DNA of 64,000 bases from JAXHUH01 sp034211175 (GCA_034211175.1 JAXHUH010000308.1:1-64000), one strand, 5' to 3'; counted from the first letter of the stretch, positions 23,823 to 33,222 are shown. Notes: a model not told the origin generated them from the letters alone. Program-made: numbers and translations.

Positions 23823-25286
23823 ATGGGCGACATCAGAGGGTTCCTCACCCACCCCCGCGAGCTGCCGAGCCGGCGCCCGGTCCCCGTGCGCCTGCGCGAC
23901 TGGAAGGAGGTCTACGAGGACTTCCCCCACGACCACCTCATGGACCAGGCCAGCCGGTGCATGAACTGCGGGATCCCGTTCTGCAACCAGGGCTGCCCGC
24001 TCGGCAACCTGATCCCGGACTGGAACGACCTCGTCTACCGGGACCAGTGGCGCCTCGCCATCGAGCGGCTCCACGCCACCAACAACTTCCCGGAGTTCAC
24101 CGGCCGCCTGTGCCCGGCGCCGTGCGAGGCGGCCTGCGTGCTCGGCATCAACGCCGACCCGGTCACGATCAAGCAGGTCGAGGTCGAGATCATCGACCGG
24201 GCGTGGGACGAGGGCTGGGTCACGCCGCTCCCGCCGCCGATCCACACCGGCAAGCGGGTCTCGGTCGTGGGCTCGGGCCCCGCCGGGCTCGCGGCGGCCC
24301 AGCAGCTGACCCGGGCCGGCCACGACGTCACCGTCTACGAGCGGGCCGATCGCATCGGTGGCCTCCTCCGTTACGGGATCCCCGAGTTCAAGATGGAGAA
24401 GCGCCACATCGATCGGCGCATCGCCCAGATGGAGGCGGAGGGCACGACCTTCCGCACCGGCGTCGACGTCGGCACCGATCTGCCGGCCGCCGAGCTGGTC
24501 GACGGCAGCGACGCCGTGGTGCTGGCCGGCGGGGCCACCCAGTGGCGCGACCTGCCGATCCCGGGCCGTGAGCTGTCGGGCATCCACCAGGCGATGGAGT
24601 TCCTCCCGCTCGCCAACCGCGTGCAGGAGGGCGATCTCGACGCCTCGCCGATCGACGCCTCGGGCAAGCGGGTGGTCATCATCGGCGGCGGCGACACCGG
24701 CGCCGACTGCCTCGGGACCTCGCACCGCCAGGGTGCGGTGTCGGTCCACAGCTTCGAGATCATGCCCCGCCCGCCCGAGTCCCGGCCCGACTCGACGCCG
24801 TGGCCGACGTGGCCGATGGTCTACCGGGTGGCGTCGGCCCACGAGGAGGGCGGCGAGCGCGTCTACTCCGTGTCGACGAAGCGCTTCGTCGGCGACGAGA
24901 ACGGCAACCTGACCGGCCTGGTCGCGGCCGAGGTCGAGATGCAGACGGTCGACGGTCGCCCGCAGTTCGTGGAGGTCGAGGGCACCGAGTTCGAGCTCGA
25001 GTGCGACCTCGTGTTCCTGGCGCTCGGCTTCACCGGCCCGGACGAGAGCCCGCTGCTCGCGGACCTCGGCGTGACCCAGGACGCCCGCACCAACGTCGAG
25101 CGCGGCGACGACTACCGCACCAACGTCGACGGCGTCTACGCCTGCGGCGACATGGGCCGGGGCCAGAGCCTGATCGTGTGGGCCATCGCCGAGGGGCGGG
25201 CGTGCGCCGCCTCGGTGGACGCCGCGCTGATGGGCGACTCGCTGCTGCCGTCACCGGTGCGACCGACGGACCTGCCCCTGCGTTGA
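23823..25286 (+). CDS. gltD: Glutamate synthase small subunit GltD
   Basis: The 487-residue beta subunit passes electrons from NADPH through FAD and two 4Fe-4S clusters to GltB. The N-terminal cluster cysteines are CMNCGIPFCNQGCPLGNLIP and CPAPCEAACVLGIN. Nucleotide-binding loops follow: VVGSGPAGLAAAQQLTRAGH (FAD), VVIIGGGDTGADCLGTSHRQ (NADPH), and the closing GVYACGDMGRGQSLIVWAIA. GAGGAG lies ahead of the ATG, and only 19 bases separate it from gltB, so they form one operon. Confidence 0.96.
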   Translation: MGDIRGFLTHPRELPSRRPVPVRLRDWKEVYEDFPHDHLMDQASRCMNCGIPFCNQGCPLGNLIPDWNDLVYRDQWRLAIERLHATNNFPEFTGRLCPAPCEAACVLGINADPVTIKQVEVEIIDRAWDEGWVTPLPPPIHTGKRVSVVGSGPAGLAAAQQLTRAGHDVTVYERADRIGGLLRYGIPEFKMEKRHIDRRIAQMEAEGTTFRTGVDVGTDLPAAELVDGSDAVVLAGGATQWRDLPIPGRELSGIHQAMEFLPLANRVQEGDLDASPIDASGKRVVIIGGGDTGADCLGTSHRQGAVSVHSFEIMPRPPESRPDSTPWPTWPMVYRVASAHEEGGERVYSVSTKRFVGDENGNLTGLVAAEVEMQTVDGRPQFVEVEGTEFELECDLVFLALGFTGPDESPLLADLGVTQDARTNVERGDDYRTNVDGVYACGDMGRGQSLIVWAIAEGRACAASVDAALMGDSLLPSPVRPTDLPLR

Positions 25287-25322
25287 CGAGTACCTGACGG
25301 GGACGACGGGAGGCAGGGCCCG

Positions 25323-26030
25323 TCAGCGATCCTCGAGGCGGACGAGCCCGGCGGTGATGAGCTCGTGAAGGATCCGACACACGGCGAACGACCCGGCGGC
25401 GGACCAGGCGATGATGTCGCCGACGGTCCGTCGCCCGTCGACGCCCGCCAGCACCTCCCACTCGTCGCGGTCGAGCGCGATCTCGTCGACATCGTCGGGG
25501 AGGCGGGCCACGACGTGGGGGACGAGCGCGGTCGACGGGATCGTCGCGACGATCCTGCGCCACTCGTCGATCCGGGCCGCCGCCGAGCCGAGGATGTCGG
25601 CGGTGTCGAACCGGAAGCGAGCGCCGAAGGGATGGACCCGGCCGACCCGCACGTCGAAGGTGCCGCGGCTCGGGGCGAGCAGCTCGGCGACGGTCGCGAC
25701 GGTGTGGTCGCGCACCGCGGCCTCGAGCCGGCGCTCGTCGGTGCCCGAGTCGACGAGCGTGTCGGCGACCGACCGGCCCGGCGGTGTGCCGGCGGCGGCC
25801 GCGGCCCAGCCCTCGGCGCTCACCGTACCGCCGCGCACGAGCGCGGCCGGGAGCACCGCGCTGTCGGCCGACGTCGCCAGGTACACGGCACCACCGGCGA
25901 GGCACACGACGCTCGCCTCGCGCCCCGAGACGTGCACCGTGCCGGTCTCGCCGCGCTCCGCGAGGCGTACGAGGAGCGCGTCCAGAGGGATCTCGTCGAA
26001 GGTCCCGCTGAGCGAGGTCTGATCGGTCAT
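25323..26030 (-). CDS. DUF4388-domain protein divergent from the Cvn operon
   Basis: A 235-residue soluble protein. The first 95 residues fit DUF4388 (LSGTFDEIPLDALLVRLAER; GTVHVSGREASVVCLAGGAV), a domain often found with two-component and gliding-type regulators. The middle carries FRFDTADILGSAAARIDEW, and the C-terminus looks like a winged helix (LDRDEWEVLAGVDGRRTVGD; SFAVCRILHELITAGLVRLED). The ATG at 26030 is chosen, although in-frame GTGs lie a few codons upstream. It shares a 323-base divergent promoter region with cvnA, which suggests a joint role in the same signalling unit (inference). Confidence 0.72.
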   Translation of the reverse strand: MTDQTSLSGTFDEIPLDALLVRLAERGETGTVHVSGREASVVCLAGGAVYLATSADSAVLPAALVRGGTVSAEGWAAAAAGTPPGRSVADTLVDSGTDERRLEAAVRDHTVATVAELLAPSRGTFDVRVGRVHPFGARFRFDTADILGSAAARIDEWRRIVATIPSTALVPHVVARLPDDVDEIALDRDEWEVLAGVDGRRTVGDIIAWSAAGSFAVCRILHELITAGLVRLEDR

Positions 26031-26353
26031 GTCCACATTGGTCACGAGATCGACACATCCAGCCGGAGAGGTGACCGCCAACGCGTGTTTGCGGTCGTCC
26101 CGGGACTCGCGCTGGCCAGCGGCGGGCACGAATCAGTGCGTTCGTGCTGGACAAACGACGGTACCGGTCGCTTTCCGACTTCCTGCGGTTTAGCATTTCA
26201 CGTGGCGGCGGCACACCCGTCCCACCGCGTGAGCTGGTCGGAGTCGGGCTCACGACGCTGGCATTCTTGCCGACAGGCACCAGCGGGTACCTCGTACACG
26301 CACACGAGGCTCACCTGGTCCGGAGGCGAGGCGACGGGAAATCGAGGAGCTCG
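26031..26353. promoter_or_regulatory. Divergent regulatory region with an inverted repeat
   Basis: This 323-base gap separates the DUF4388 gene from cvnA. It contains a perfect inverted repeat, GCACGAA (26126-26132) and TTCGTGC (26141-26147), around an eight-base centre, suited to a dimeric regulator. A TAGCAT hexamer at 26191-26196 could be a -10 element for cvnA, but no matching -35 was seen. No gene is recognised here. Confidence 0.4.
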
Positions 26354-29300
26354 ATGCTCAGGAACTTGAAGGTCGGGACCAAGCTGGTGGCCATTCTCGT
26401 GGCCCCTCTCCTGGTGCTCGGCGTCCTGGCCGGCATCGGAGTGGCGGAACGTCTCGAGGCCCGTGGCCGGGCCGATGACGTGACCCGTCTGACCGAGGCC
26501 TCCGGCGCCGTCTACCAGGTGATCCACGCGATCCAGCTCGAGGAGATCGTGACCGCGATCTACCTCGCGGATCCCAGCCAGCAGAACTTGCAGACCGTCA
26601 CCAACGTGCGCGTCAACACCGACGAGGCCATCCTCACGGTGAACGAGAGCTTCGCGGCGATCACCGACGTCTCCCTCAGCTCCGAGTTCGACGCGGCGTA
26701 CGAGGGGGCCGGCCAAGCCCTCGCCGTGCTCCAGGGCGAGCTGCGCCCCGACGTCGACGCCAGCCCCGGGACGCTCGAGCTCCTCGAGGTCGTCGAGGAC
26801 TTCGGTGCGCTCTCGCGGGCCATCTCGGCCGCCTCGTTCATCATCGGCGTCGACTCCGGTGTGTCGGAGCTCGCATCCGACTTCACGAACCTGGCCGAGC
26901 TGACCGACGCGAAGCAGGCGGCGGCCGACGCCCTCGCCATCGGTGCGGCGGTCAGCTCCGCCGGCGCCGGAGCGGTCGAGGGCAGCACCGGCGGCATGGC
27001 CCTCGAGCCGGTCGACGTCGCCAACACGCTCGACGCCGACCTGCGGGCTGCAGAGGACGGCAAGGAGCGCTTCCTCGACCGGGCCGGGACCCAGCTCCAG
27101 TTCGAGCTCGAGAGCCGGTGGGCGGCACCGGACGCCACGGCGGCCCGGGCGTCGCTCGAGTCGATCCGGCAGTCGCTCGACACCGGCCAGCCCCAGGAGT
27201 TCACCGCCGCGCAGGTCGACCAGCTCGTCAACCAGGGCCAGTCGTGGCTCGTCGACGTGCTCGAGGTCAGCCTGCGCAGCAACGCCGAGATCGCGGCCAA
27301 CGCCGCCGACGTCCGCGACGACGCCACGGCCACGGTGCGCCTCTACCTGCTCGGCGCCGCCATCGGCATCATCGTCGCCGTCCTGCTCGCCTTCCTCGTG
27401 GCCCGGGCGACGACCCGGCCGCTGCGACGGCTCACGGTGGCCGCCAACACGCTCGCCACCGAGCAGCTGCCCGGCCTGGTCGAGCGCCTGCGCTCGGCCG
27501 GCGCCAACGACACCCGGGCGTTCGAGGCCACCCCGATCGAGATCGACTCACGGGACGAGATCGGCCAGCTCGCCGCAGCGATCAACTCGATCCAGGCGAC
27601 GACGATCGACGTGGCCGAGGAGCAGAGCTCGCTGCTGCGCAAGGGCATCAGCGACATCTTCGTCAACCTGGCCCGACGCAACCAGACGCTCCTCGACCGC
27701 CAGATCGAGTTCATCGACGAGCTCGAGGCGAACGAGGAGGACCCGGACCAGCTCGACAACCTGTTCCGGCTCGACCACCTCGCGACCCGGATGCGACGCA
27801 ACGCCGAGTCGCTGCTCGTGTTGGCCGGCGCCGAGCCGACCCGCCGCCGCAGCCGACCGGTCCCGCTCGCCGATGTCGTGCGGGTCGCGGTCGGTGAGGT
27901 CGAGGACTTCGCCCGCATCAAGCTGGTCGCGCTCGACGACGTGCTCGTCAGCGGCGGCGCCGCGGTCGACCTCGCCCACCTCCTGTCCGAGCTGATGGAG
28001 AACGCCACCCAGTTCTCCCCGCCCGAGACCACGGTCGAGGTCATCGGTCACCGGACGAAGGACCAGGGCTACGTCATCTCGGTGTCCGACCAGGGCATCG
28101 GCATGAGCCTCGAGCAGCTGGCCGACGCCAACCACCTCCTGGCGAACCCGCCGCTCGTCGGACTGGCCCTGTCCCGGTCCCTGGGCTTCACCGTGATCGG
28201 CCGTCTCGCCGCCCGCTTCGGCATCAGCGTGCGTCTGACGACCTCACCGGCAGGCGGCGTGACCGCCCTGGTCGCCGTGCCGCCCAGCCTCATGTCGGAG
28301 AGCGAGGGCGGCGCCGTCGGCCAGGGCGAACCGGCAGCCGCCGGGCGCCTCCCCGCCGATGCCGCGGCCGCGGCGCTCCCGGCCGGGGCCCCCGATGCCG
28401 CGCAGGCCGAGAACGATGCGATGGACGAGGCGATCGCCTCGCTGCTCGCCGAGCAGGGGCCGGGCGCGGCGCCGCCGGCGACGCCGACCAACGGCTTGCC
28501 CACCCGGGGCGGCGTGACGACGCCGACCGCCCCGACCGGCCCGCAGGGCTTCGATGCCGGCCCGGCGGACCTGCCGACCCGGCGTGGTGCGCCGGCGGAC
28601 GAGGCCGAGCCGTCCGTGCCGGAGTGGGTGGCCCGTCAGCCCCAGTACGACGAGCCGATCCCCGACCAGCCCTTCCGCGAGCAGCTCCCGACGCGAGGGG
28701 CCGCCCCGGCGGAGGACGAGCGCGAGATGTACGCACCGCCGGCCGCCGAGGCCCGCCACGCCGAGCCGCAGTACGCGGACGGCGGTCAGGCGTTCACCTA
28801 CTCGGACGTCGACGAGGGCTGGTCCGAGGACGACGGGTACGAGGACTACGACGAGTACCAGGACGACTATGCCGAGGAGGGCTACGTCGACGACGGGCGT
28901 GACGGCTACGTCGATGACGGGCGTGACGGCTACACCGACGACCGGCGCTACGACGACGGCGCCTACGTCGACGACCGGCGCTACGACGACGGCGGCTACG
29001 CCGACGACGTCCGCGCCGACGACGGTGGCGGTGCGCCGGCGGGCCACGCACCGTGGGACCGCCAGCCGCTGCCCGCACGCGGCGACGCCCCGTGGGACCG
29101 TCCGGCCGAGCCCCTGGCCGACGAGCCCCGCTGGGAACCCGACTCGAGCCCACCACCGTGGGACCCGGAGCCGGCGACCGCCTACCGCGACGAACCGCAG
29201 CCGCGGCCACCGGCCCACGACGGCGACGGCGCCTACCGCGACCGTCAGCCGCAGGCCTACGGCCACGACGGTGACCTCCCGGCGCGGGAGCAGGTGCCGG

Positions 29301-29575
29301 AGCCCGCATCGGTGGGCGCGACGTCGGCGCCGGGTGGCGAACCGAACTCGCTGACCGCCGCGGGGCTGGTGCGCCGGGCGCCGAAGCGCCAGGTGCGCGG
29401 CTCGGACGACGCACCCGCCGGGCCGCTGGCCCGAGACCGCGTGGGCCCGTCCCAGCGGTCACCGGAGGAGGTCCGAAGGATGCTCTCCCGGTACCGAACC
29501 GGACTTCACAGGGGACGGACCGAGACGCCGCCAGGCGACCTCGGGCGCTCATCCAACTCGGAGGACAGTGCATGA
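26354..29575 (+). CDS. cvnA: CvnA-type sensor histidine kinase with nitrate-sensor-like region and long disordered tail
   Basis: A 1073-residue membrane kinase of the actinobacterial conservon type. It has TM1 near residues 12-32, an extracytoplasmic helical sensor region to about 327 (a nitrate/nitrite-sensing-like fold is expected), TM2 (LYLLGAAIGIIVAVLLAFLV), HAMP, a dimerisation helix (VNLARRNQTLLDRQIEFIDE; LFRLDHLATRMRRNAESLLV, whose His is the likely phosphoacceptor) and an ATPase domain (LSELMENATQFSPP near 544; SDQGIGM; GLALSRSLGFTVIGRLAARF). Residues 640-1073 are Pro/Asp/Tyr-rich and disordered, with tandem YVDDGRDG and YDDG units near 843-900. GAGGAG precedes the ATG. It overlaps cvnB as ATGA. 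Confidence 0.9.
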   Translation: MLRNLKVGTKLVAILVAPLLVLGVLAGIGVAERLEARGRADDVTRLTEASGAVYQVIHAIQLEEIVTAIYLADPSQQNLQTVTNVRVNTDEAILTVNESFAAITDVSLSSEFDAAYEGAGQALAVLQGELRPDVDASPGTLELLEVVEDFGALSRAISAASFIIGVDSGVSELASDFTNLAELTDAKQAAADALAIGAAVSSAGAGAVEGSTGGMALEPVDVANTLDADLRAAEDGKERFLDRAGTQLQFELESRWAAPDATAARASLESIRQSLDTGQPQEFTAAQVDQLVNQGQSWLVDVLEVSLRSNAEIAANAADVRDDATATVRLYLLGAAIGIIVAVLLAFLVARATTRPLRRLTVAANTLATEQLPGLVERLRSAGANDTRAFEATPIEIDSRDEIGQLAAAINSIQATTIDVAEEQSSLLRKGISDIFVNLARRNQTLLDRQIEFIDELEANEEDPDQLDNLFRLDHLATRMRRNAESLLVLAGAEPTRRRSRPVPLADVVRVAVGEVEDFARIKLVALDDVLVSGGAAVDLAHLLSELMENATQFSPPETTVEVIGHRTKDQGYVISVSDQGIGMSLEQLADANHLLANPPLVGLALSRSLGFTVIGRLAARFGISVRLTTSPAGGVTALVAVPPSLMSESEGGAVGQGEPAAAGRLPADAAAAALPAGAPDAAQAENDAMDEAIASLLAEQGPGAAPPATPTNGLPTRGGVTTPTAPTGPQGFDAGPADLPTRRGAPADEAEPSVPEWVARQPQYDEPIPDQPFREQLPTRGAAPAEDEREMYAPPAAEARHAEPQYADGGQAFTYSDVDEGWSEDDGYEDYDEYQDDYAEEGYVDDGRDGYVDDGRDGYTDDRRYDDGAYVDDRRYDDGGYADDVRADDGGGAPAGHAPWDRQPLPARGDAPWDRPAEPLADEPRWEPDSSPPPWDPEPATAYRDEPQPRPPAHDGDGAYRDRQPQAYGHDGDLPAREQVPEPASVGATSAPGGEPNSLTAAGLVRRAPKRQVRGSDDAPAGPLARDRVGPSQRSPEEVRRMLSRYRTGLHRGRTETPPGDLGRSSNSEDSA

Positions 29576-29994
29576 GCGGTATGAGCCCGGAAGCCAGCAA
29601 CATCAACTGGCTCGTCTCCAGCTTCGTCGACCGGGTGCCCGGCGTGACCGAAGCCGTGGTGGTCTCCGCCGACGGCTTGCCGATGGCCAAGTCCCGCGGT
29701 CTCGACCGTGACGCGGCCGATCGGTTCGCCGCCGTCGCCTCCGGCCTCATCGGCCTGGCCTACGGCGCCGCCGGGCGCTTCGGCGGTGGTGCCGTCAACG
29801 AGGTGATCGTGGAGATGGAGAACGCCTTCATCTTCGTCACCGGCATCAGCGACGGGTCCTGCCTCGCGGTGGTCGCCTCGGCCAACTGCGACGTCGGTCT
29901 CGTCGGGTACGAGATGGCACTGCTGGTCGAGAAGGCCGGCGGCGTCCTCACCCCCGAGCTCCGTGCGGAGCTCCAGGCCACTCTTCCGCAATGA
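29572..29994 (+). CDS. cvnB: Roadblock/LC7-domain protein CvnB
   Basis: A 140-residue roadblock/LC7 protein (VDRVPGVTEAVVVSADGLPM; GAVNEVIVEMENAFIFVTGI; ANCDVGLVGYEMALLVEKAG). In conservons it associates with the kinase and the small GTPase, probably as an exchange-factor-like or scaffold partner. It overlaps both neighbours by four bases (ATGA at each end), so expression is coupled along the operon. Confidence 0.92.
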   Translation: MSGMSPEASNINWLVSSFVDRVPGVTEAVVVSADGLPMAKSRGLDRDAADRFAAVASGLIGLAYGAAGRFGGGAVNEVIVEMENAFIFVTGISDGSCLAVVASANCDVGLVGYEMALLVEKAGGVLTPELRAELQATLPQ

Positions 29995-30365
29995 GCTACG
30001 ACGGCGACGGAGACGAGTACGACGGCGGGCTGGCCGGCCGTATTCGGCCGTACGCCCTGACCGGTGGGCGGACCAGGTCAGGATCGGACCTGCCTCTGGA
30101 GACCCTGGTCAAGCGCACGGCGCATGGCCTGTCGGCGCTGCCGCGCCTCGCGCTCGAGCGCAAGCGGATCGTCGAGCTCTGCGAGCGACCCCTGTCGATC
30201 GCCGAGCTCTCGGCCCACCTGCGCGTCCATCTCGGCGTGGCGCGCGTCCTGGTCGGCGACATGCGGGCGGAGAGCCTGCTCGACGTCTACCAGCCCCAGC
30301 CCGTGTCCGATCGTCCCGACATCAAGCTGTTGGAAAGGGTGCTCGATGGCCTTCAGGCGCTCTGA
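29991..30365 (+). CDS. cvnC: DUF742-family protein CvnC
   Basis: A 124-residue protein with the DUF742 signature: RIRPYALTGGRTRSGSDLPL, LETLVKRTAHG, then a winged-helix-like stretch (ERKRIVELCERPLSIAELSA; VARVLVGDMRAESLLDVYQP). It is the third conservon component. It overlaps cvnB by four bases and cvnD by twenty. Confidence 0.92.
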   Translation: MSYDGDGDEYDGGLAGRIRPYALTGGRTRSGSDLPLETLVKRTAHGLSALPRLALERKRIVELCERPLSIAELSAHLRVHLGVARVLVGDMRAESLLDVYQPQPVSDRPDIKLLERVLDGLQAL

Positions 30366-30948
30366 CACCGCGCCGCGGAACGAAGAGCCAGCGTCTTCGT
30401 CGACCCCGCTGCCGGTCAAGATCATCATCGCCGGTGGCTTCGCGGTCGGGAAGACGACGTTCGTCGGCTCGATCTCGGAGATCACCCCGCTCACCACCGA
30501 GGCGGCCATGACGACCGTGGCCGCCGACGTGGACGACCGGGGCTCGGCCACGACGAAGACCTCGACGACCGTCGCCATGGACTTCGGTCGCATCACGCTG
30601 GGCGACGACCTGATCCTCTACCTGTTCGGCACGCCGGGCCAGGAGCGGTTCCAGTTCATGTGGGACGACCTGGTGCGGGGCGCCATCGGCGCCATCGTGC
30701 TGGTCGACACGACCCGGCTGGCCGACTGCTTCCCGGCGGTCGACTACTTCGAGCAGACGGGTGTGCCGTTCATCGTGGCGGTGAACACGTTCCACGGCGT
30801 GATCGCCCACCGGCTCGAGGACGTGCGGGAGGCCCTGGCGGTGCCGCCCGAGGTCCCGATGATCTACACCGACGCCCGCGAGCGGCTCTCCGCCAAGGCG
30901 GCGCTGCTCGAGCTCGTCCAGCACGCGCTGGTCCAGGCGTCCCACTAG
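30346..30948 (+). CDS. cvnD: Small Ras-like GTPase CvnD
   Basis: A 200-residue P-loop GTPase of the conservon type. G1 is IIAGGFAVGKTTFVGSIS, a Thr-rich switch region follows (MTTVAADVDDRGSATTKTST), G3 is YLFGTPGQERFQFMWDDL, and the base-recognition region is IVAVNTFHG. The usual NKxD appears as NTFH, as often seen in this family. It completes the cvnABCD module, thought to link a membrane signal to a GTPase switch. GGAAAGG precedes the ATG at 30346 within the end of cvnC. Confidence 0.92.
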   Translation: MAFRRSDTAPRNEEPASSSTPLPVKIIIAGGFAVGKTTFVGSISEITPLTTEAAMTTVAADVDDRGSATTKTSTTVAMDFGRITLGDDLILYLFGTPGQERFQFMWDDLVRGAIGAIVLVDTTRLADCFPAVDYFEQTGVPFIVAVNTFHGVIAHRLEDVREALAVPPEVPMIYTDARERLSAKAALLELVQHALVQASH

Positions 30949-31030
30949 CCCCGAGGTCGCCGCCGGCGTCGGTCGGCGGCGACGCTGGGCGACGTGGCGG
31001 CGTCCCGGCGGGCACGCACGGGGTCCCGCC

Positions 31031-31303
31031 TCAGTCGCTCGGCCGGCCGAGCTCGCCGCGCTCGATGGCGGCGATCACGGGCCGGACCCGGATCAGGTAC
31101 CACAGCGAGACGACCATGCCCGGCGCCAGGCACATGACGCCGCAGAGCACCGCGACGAGCCAGACGAGCTGGTTCCGCTGCCCGAGCGCCCACGCCCAGC
31201 GCGGGCGCTTGGCCGCGTCGAGGAACGCCCAGGCGCTCAGGCCGAGCGGGATGCTCACGAGGAGCAGCCAGCCGGTCGCGGCGGCGAGGTCGGCGTAGGG
31301 CAC
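31031..31303 (-). CDS. Small two-helix membrane protein
   Basis: A 90-residue protein with two membrane helices (WLLLVSIPLGLSAWAFLDAA and LVWLVAVLCGVMCLAPGMVV) joined by a basic loop (KRPRWAWALGQRNQ) and a short cytoplasmic tail. The layout resembles small actinobacterial DUF2516-like or PLD-N-like membrane proteins; I cannot choose between them. The GTG start has CATACT six bases upstream on its strand and no ribosome binding site. Confidence 0.68.
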   Translation of the reverse strand: MPYADLAAATGWLLLVSIPLGLSAWAFLDAAKRPRWAWALGQRNQLVWLVAVLCGVMCLAPGMVVSLWYLIRVRPVIAAIERGELGRPSD

Positions 31304-31378
31304 CCGGCCAGTATGGGAGGCCGGCGGACGCCATGACCGGCCGGGACCGTCGTCGGGCGTGCGCGGGGGCGGGACGAC

Positions 31379-31384
31379 TACGGT
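31379..31384 (+). promoter_or_regulatory. -10 element of a likely leaderless transcript
   Basis: TACGGT ends seven bases before the ATG at 31392 of the SDR gene. No ribosome binding site is present. Confidence 0.45.
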
Positions 31385-31391
31385 GCCGCCG

Positions 31392-32171
31392 ATGCGCACC
31401 GACAGCACCGATGCCCGCTCCATCGCCGGTCGAACGGCGATCGTCACCGGCGCGGCCAGCGGCATGGGCCGGGCCACGGCGACGCTCTTCGCCGCCGAGG
31501 GCGCCCGGGTCGCGGTCGTCGACCGTGACCGTGGCGGGGTCGACGAGGTCGTCGCGGCCATCACCGGCGACGGGGGCACGGCCGTGGGCTTCACCTGCGA
31601 CCTCGCGGTCGGCGATGCGATCCCGCCGCTCGTGGCCGACGTGCGCGACCAGCTCGGCCCGATCGACATCCTGGTCAACAACGCCGGCGTGAGCGTCCCG
31701 TCGCCCATCTCCGACCCGGACTGGGAGGACGCCTGGGCGTTCACGATGGACGTCAACCTCACCGCCCAGGCCCGCCTGGTCCGGGCGTGCGTCGACGACC
31801 TGCTGCGCAACGGTGACGGCCGCATCGTGAACATCGCGTCGACCGAGGGCCTCGGCGCCACCAAGTTCATGAGCCCCTACACGGCGTCGAAGACCGGGGT
31901 GATCGGCCTGACCCGGTCGCTGGCGCTGGAGCTGGGCGACGCCGGCGTGACCGTGAACTGCATCTGCCCGGGCCCGATCATGACCGGCATGACCGCCGGC
32001 ATCACCGACGAGCACAAGGCCAAGTTCGCTCGTCGACGGGTGCCGATGCGGCGCTACGGTCGTCCCGAGGAGGTGGCCCACATCACGCTGTCGCTGGTGC
32101 TGCCGGCCGCCTCGTACCTGACCGGAGCCATCATCCCCGTCGACGGTGGCATGATGGCGCAGAACACCTGA
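31392..32171 (+). CDS. Short-chain dehydrogenase/reductase (SDR)
   Basis: A 259-residue classical SDR: cofactor loop IVTGAASGMGRATATLFAAE, acidic VDRD after beta-2 (favouring NAD), NNAGVSVPSP, catalytic Ser in NIASTEGLGA, YTASKTGVIGLTR with the YxxxK pair, and the C-terminal SYLTGAIIPVDGGM. The substrate is unknown. The ATG is supported by TACGGT seven bases upstream. Confidence 0.9.
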   Translation: MRTDSTDARSIAGRTAIVTGAASGMGRATATLFAAEGARVAVVDRDRGGVDEVVAAITGDGGTAVGFTCDLAVGDAIPPLVADVRDQLGPIDILVNNAGVSVPSPISDPDWEDAWAFTMDVNLTAQARLVRACVDDLLRNGDGRIVNIASTEGLGATKFMSPYTASKTGVIGLTRSLALELGDAGVTVNCICPGPIMTGMTAGITDEHKAKFARRRVPMRRYGRPEEVAHITLSLVLPAASYLTGAIIPVDGGMMAQNT

Positions 32172-32262
32172 GCCGGTCCCGCCGGCTCACGCCGCGCCGT
32201 CCGACCGCCGTTGTGACGCCGCCGCGGCGACTGCGATCGAGATACCCCCGGAGGTTGCACCC

Positions 32263-33222
32263 GTGAAGCGAGCGCTCGTCTGCGGAGCCGGTGGCTTCAT
32301 CGCCCACCACCTGGTGCGGCGGCTCAAGGCCGACGGCTACTGGGTACGCGGCGTCGACCTCGTCGAGCCGGAGTTCTCGCCGACCGCGGCCGACGAGTTC
32401 GCCGTCCTCGACCTGCGCGACCGCCAGGCGTGCGGCGCCGCCCTCGACGGCGGGTTCGACGAGGTGTACCAGCTGGCCGCGGACATGGGCGGCATGGGGT
32501 TCATCCACTCGGCCGAGTGCGAGATCATGCGCAACAACGTGCTGATCAACGTCAACATGATCGACGCCGCCGCCGAGGCCGGGGTCGAGCGTTACTTCTA
32601 CTCGTCGTCGGTCTGCATCTACCGGGACATGGCGCCGGGCGAGCCGGAGCTGACCGAGGCCGAGGCCTATCCGGCGATGCCCCACAACGAGTACGGCTGG
32701 GAGAAGCTCTACTCGGAGCGCACGGTGAGCGCCTACGGCCGTCGTTACGGCATCGCGACCCGCATCGCCCGGTTCCAGAACACCTACGGGCCCGAGGGCA
32801 CGTGGCGGGGCGGCCGGGAGAAGGCGCCGGCGGCAATCTGCCGGAAGGTGGCCGAGGCACCCGACGGGGGAGAGGTCGAGGTCTGGGGCGACGGCTCCGC
32901 CATCCGCTCCTACACCTACGTCGACGACCTCATCGACGGCATCCTCCTGCTCACGCAGTCGGACATCTCCGAGCCGGTCAACATCGGCAACCCCGAGTAC
33001 GTGAGCGTCGACGACCTCGTGCGCACCGTCGCCGAGGTCGCCGGCAAGTCGGTCACGATCCGCCACATCGACGGGCCGGTCGGCGTGCAGAGCCGCAACT
33101 TCTCGAACGACACGATCGACTCGCTCGGCTTCGTCGCCCGCCACAAGCTCCGCGACGGGATCGCCAAGACCTACCCGTGGGTCGCCGAGCAGGTCGCCGC
33201 CGCCGCGACCGCCGCCGGCTGA
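32263..33222 (+). CDS. NAD-dependent epimerase similar to GDP-mannose 3,5-epimerase
   Basis: A 319-residue extended SDR: Rossmann loop CGAGGFIAHHLVRRL, SSSVCIY, and catalytic YGWEK (Tyr144, Lys148). The block YQLAADMGGMGFIHSAE and the later GPEGTWRGGREKAPAAICRK match the hallmark segments of GDP-mannose 3,5-epimerase, which in plants makes GDP-L-galactose for ascorbate and cell-wall sugars. In bacteria the product more likely feeds a glycan. No glycosyltransferase or sugar nucleotide gene is adjacent. GGAGG lies eight bases before the GTG. Confidence 0.85.
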   Translation: MKRALVCGAGGFIAHHLVRRLKADGYWVRGVDLVEPEFSPTAADEFAVLDLRDRQACGAALDGGFDEVYQLAADMGGMGFIHSAECEIMRNNVLINVNMIDAAAEAGVERYFYSSSVCIYRDMAPGEPELTEAEAYPAMPHNEYGWEKLYSERTVSAYGRRYGIATRIARFQNTYGPEGTWRGGREKAPAAICRKVAEAPDGGEVEVWGDGSAIRSYTYVDDLIDGILLLTQSDISEPVNIGNPEYVSVDDLVRTVAEVAGKSVTIRHIDGPVGVQSRNFSNDTIDSLGFVARHKLRDGIAKTYPWVAEQVAAAATAAG

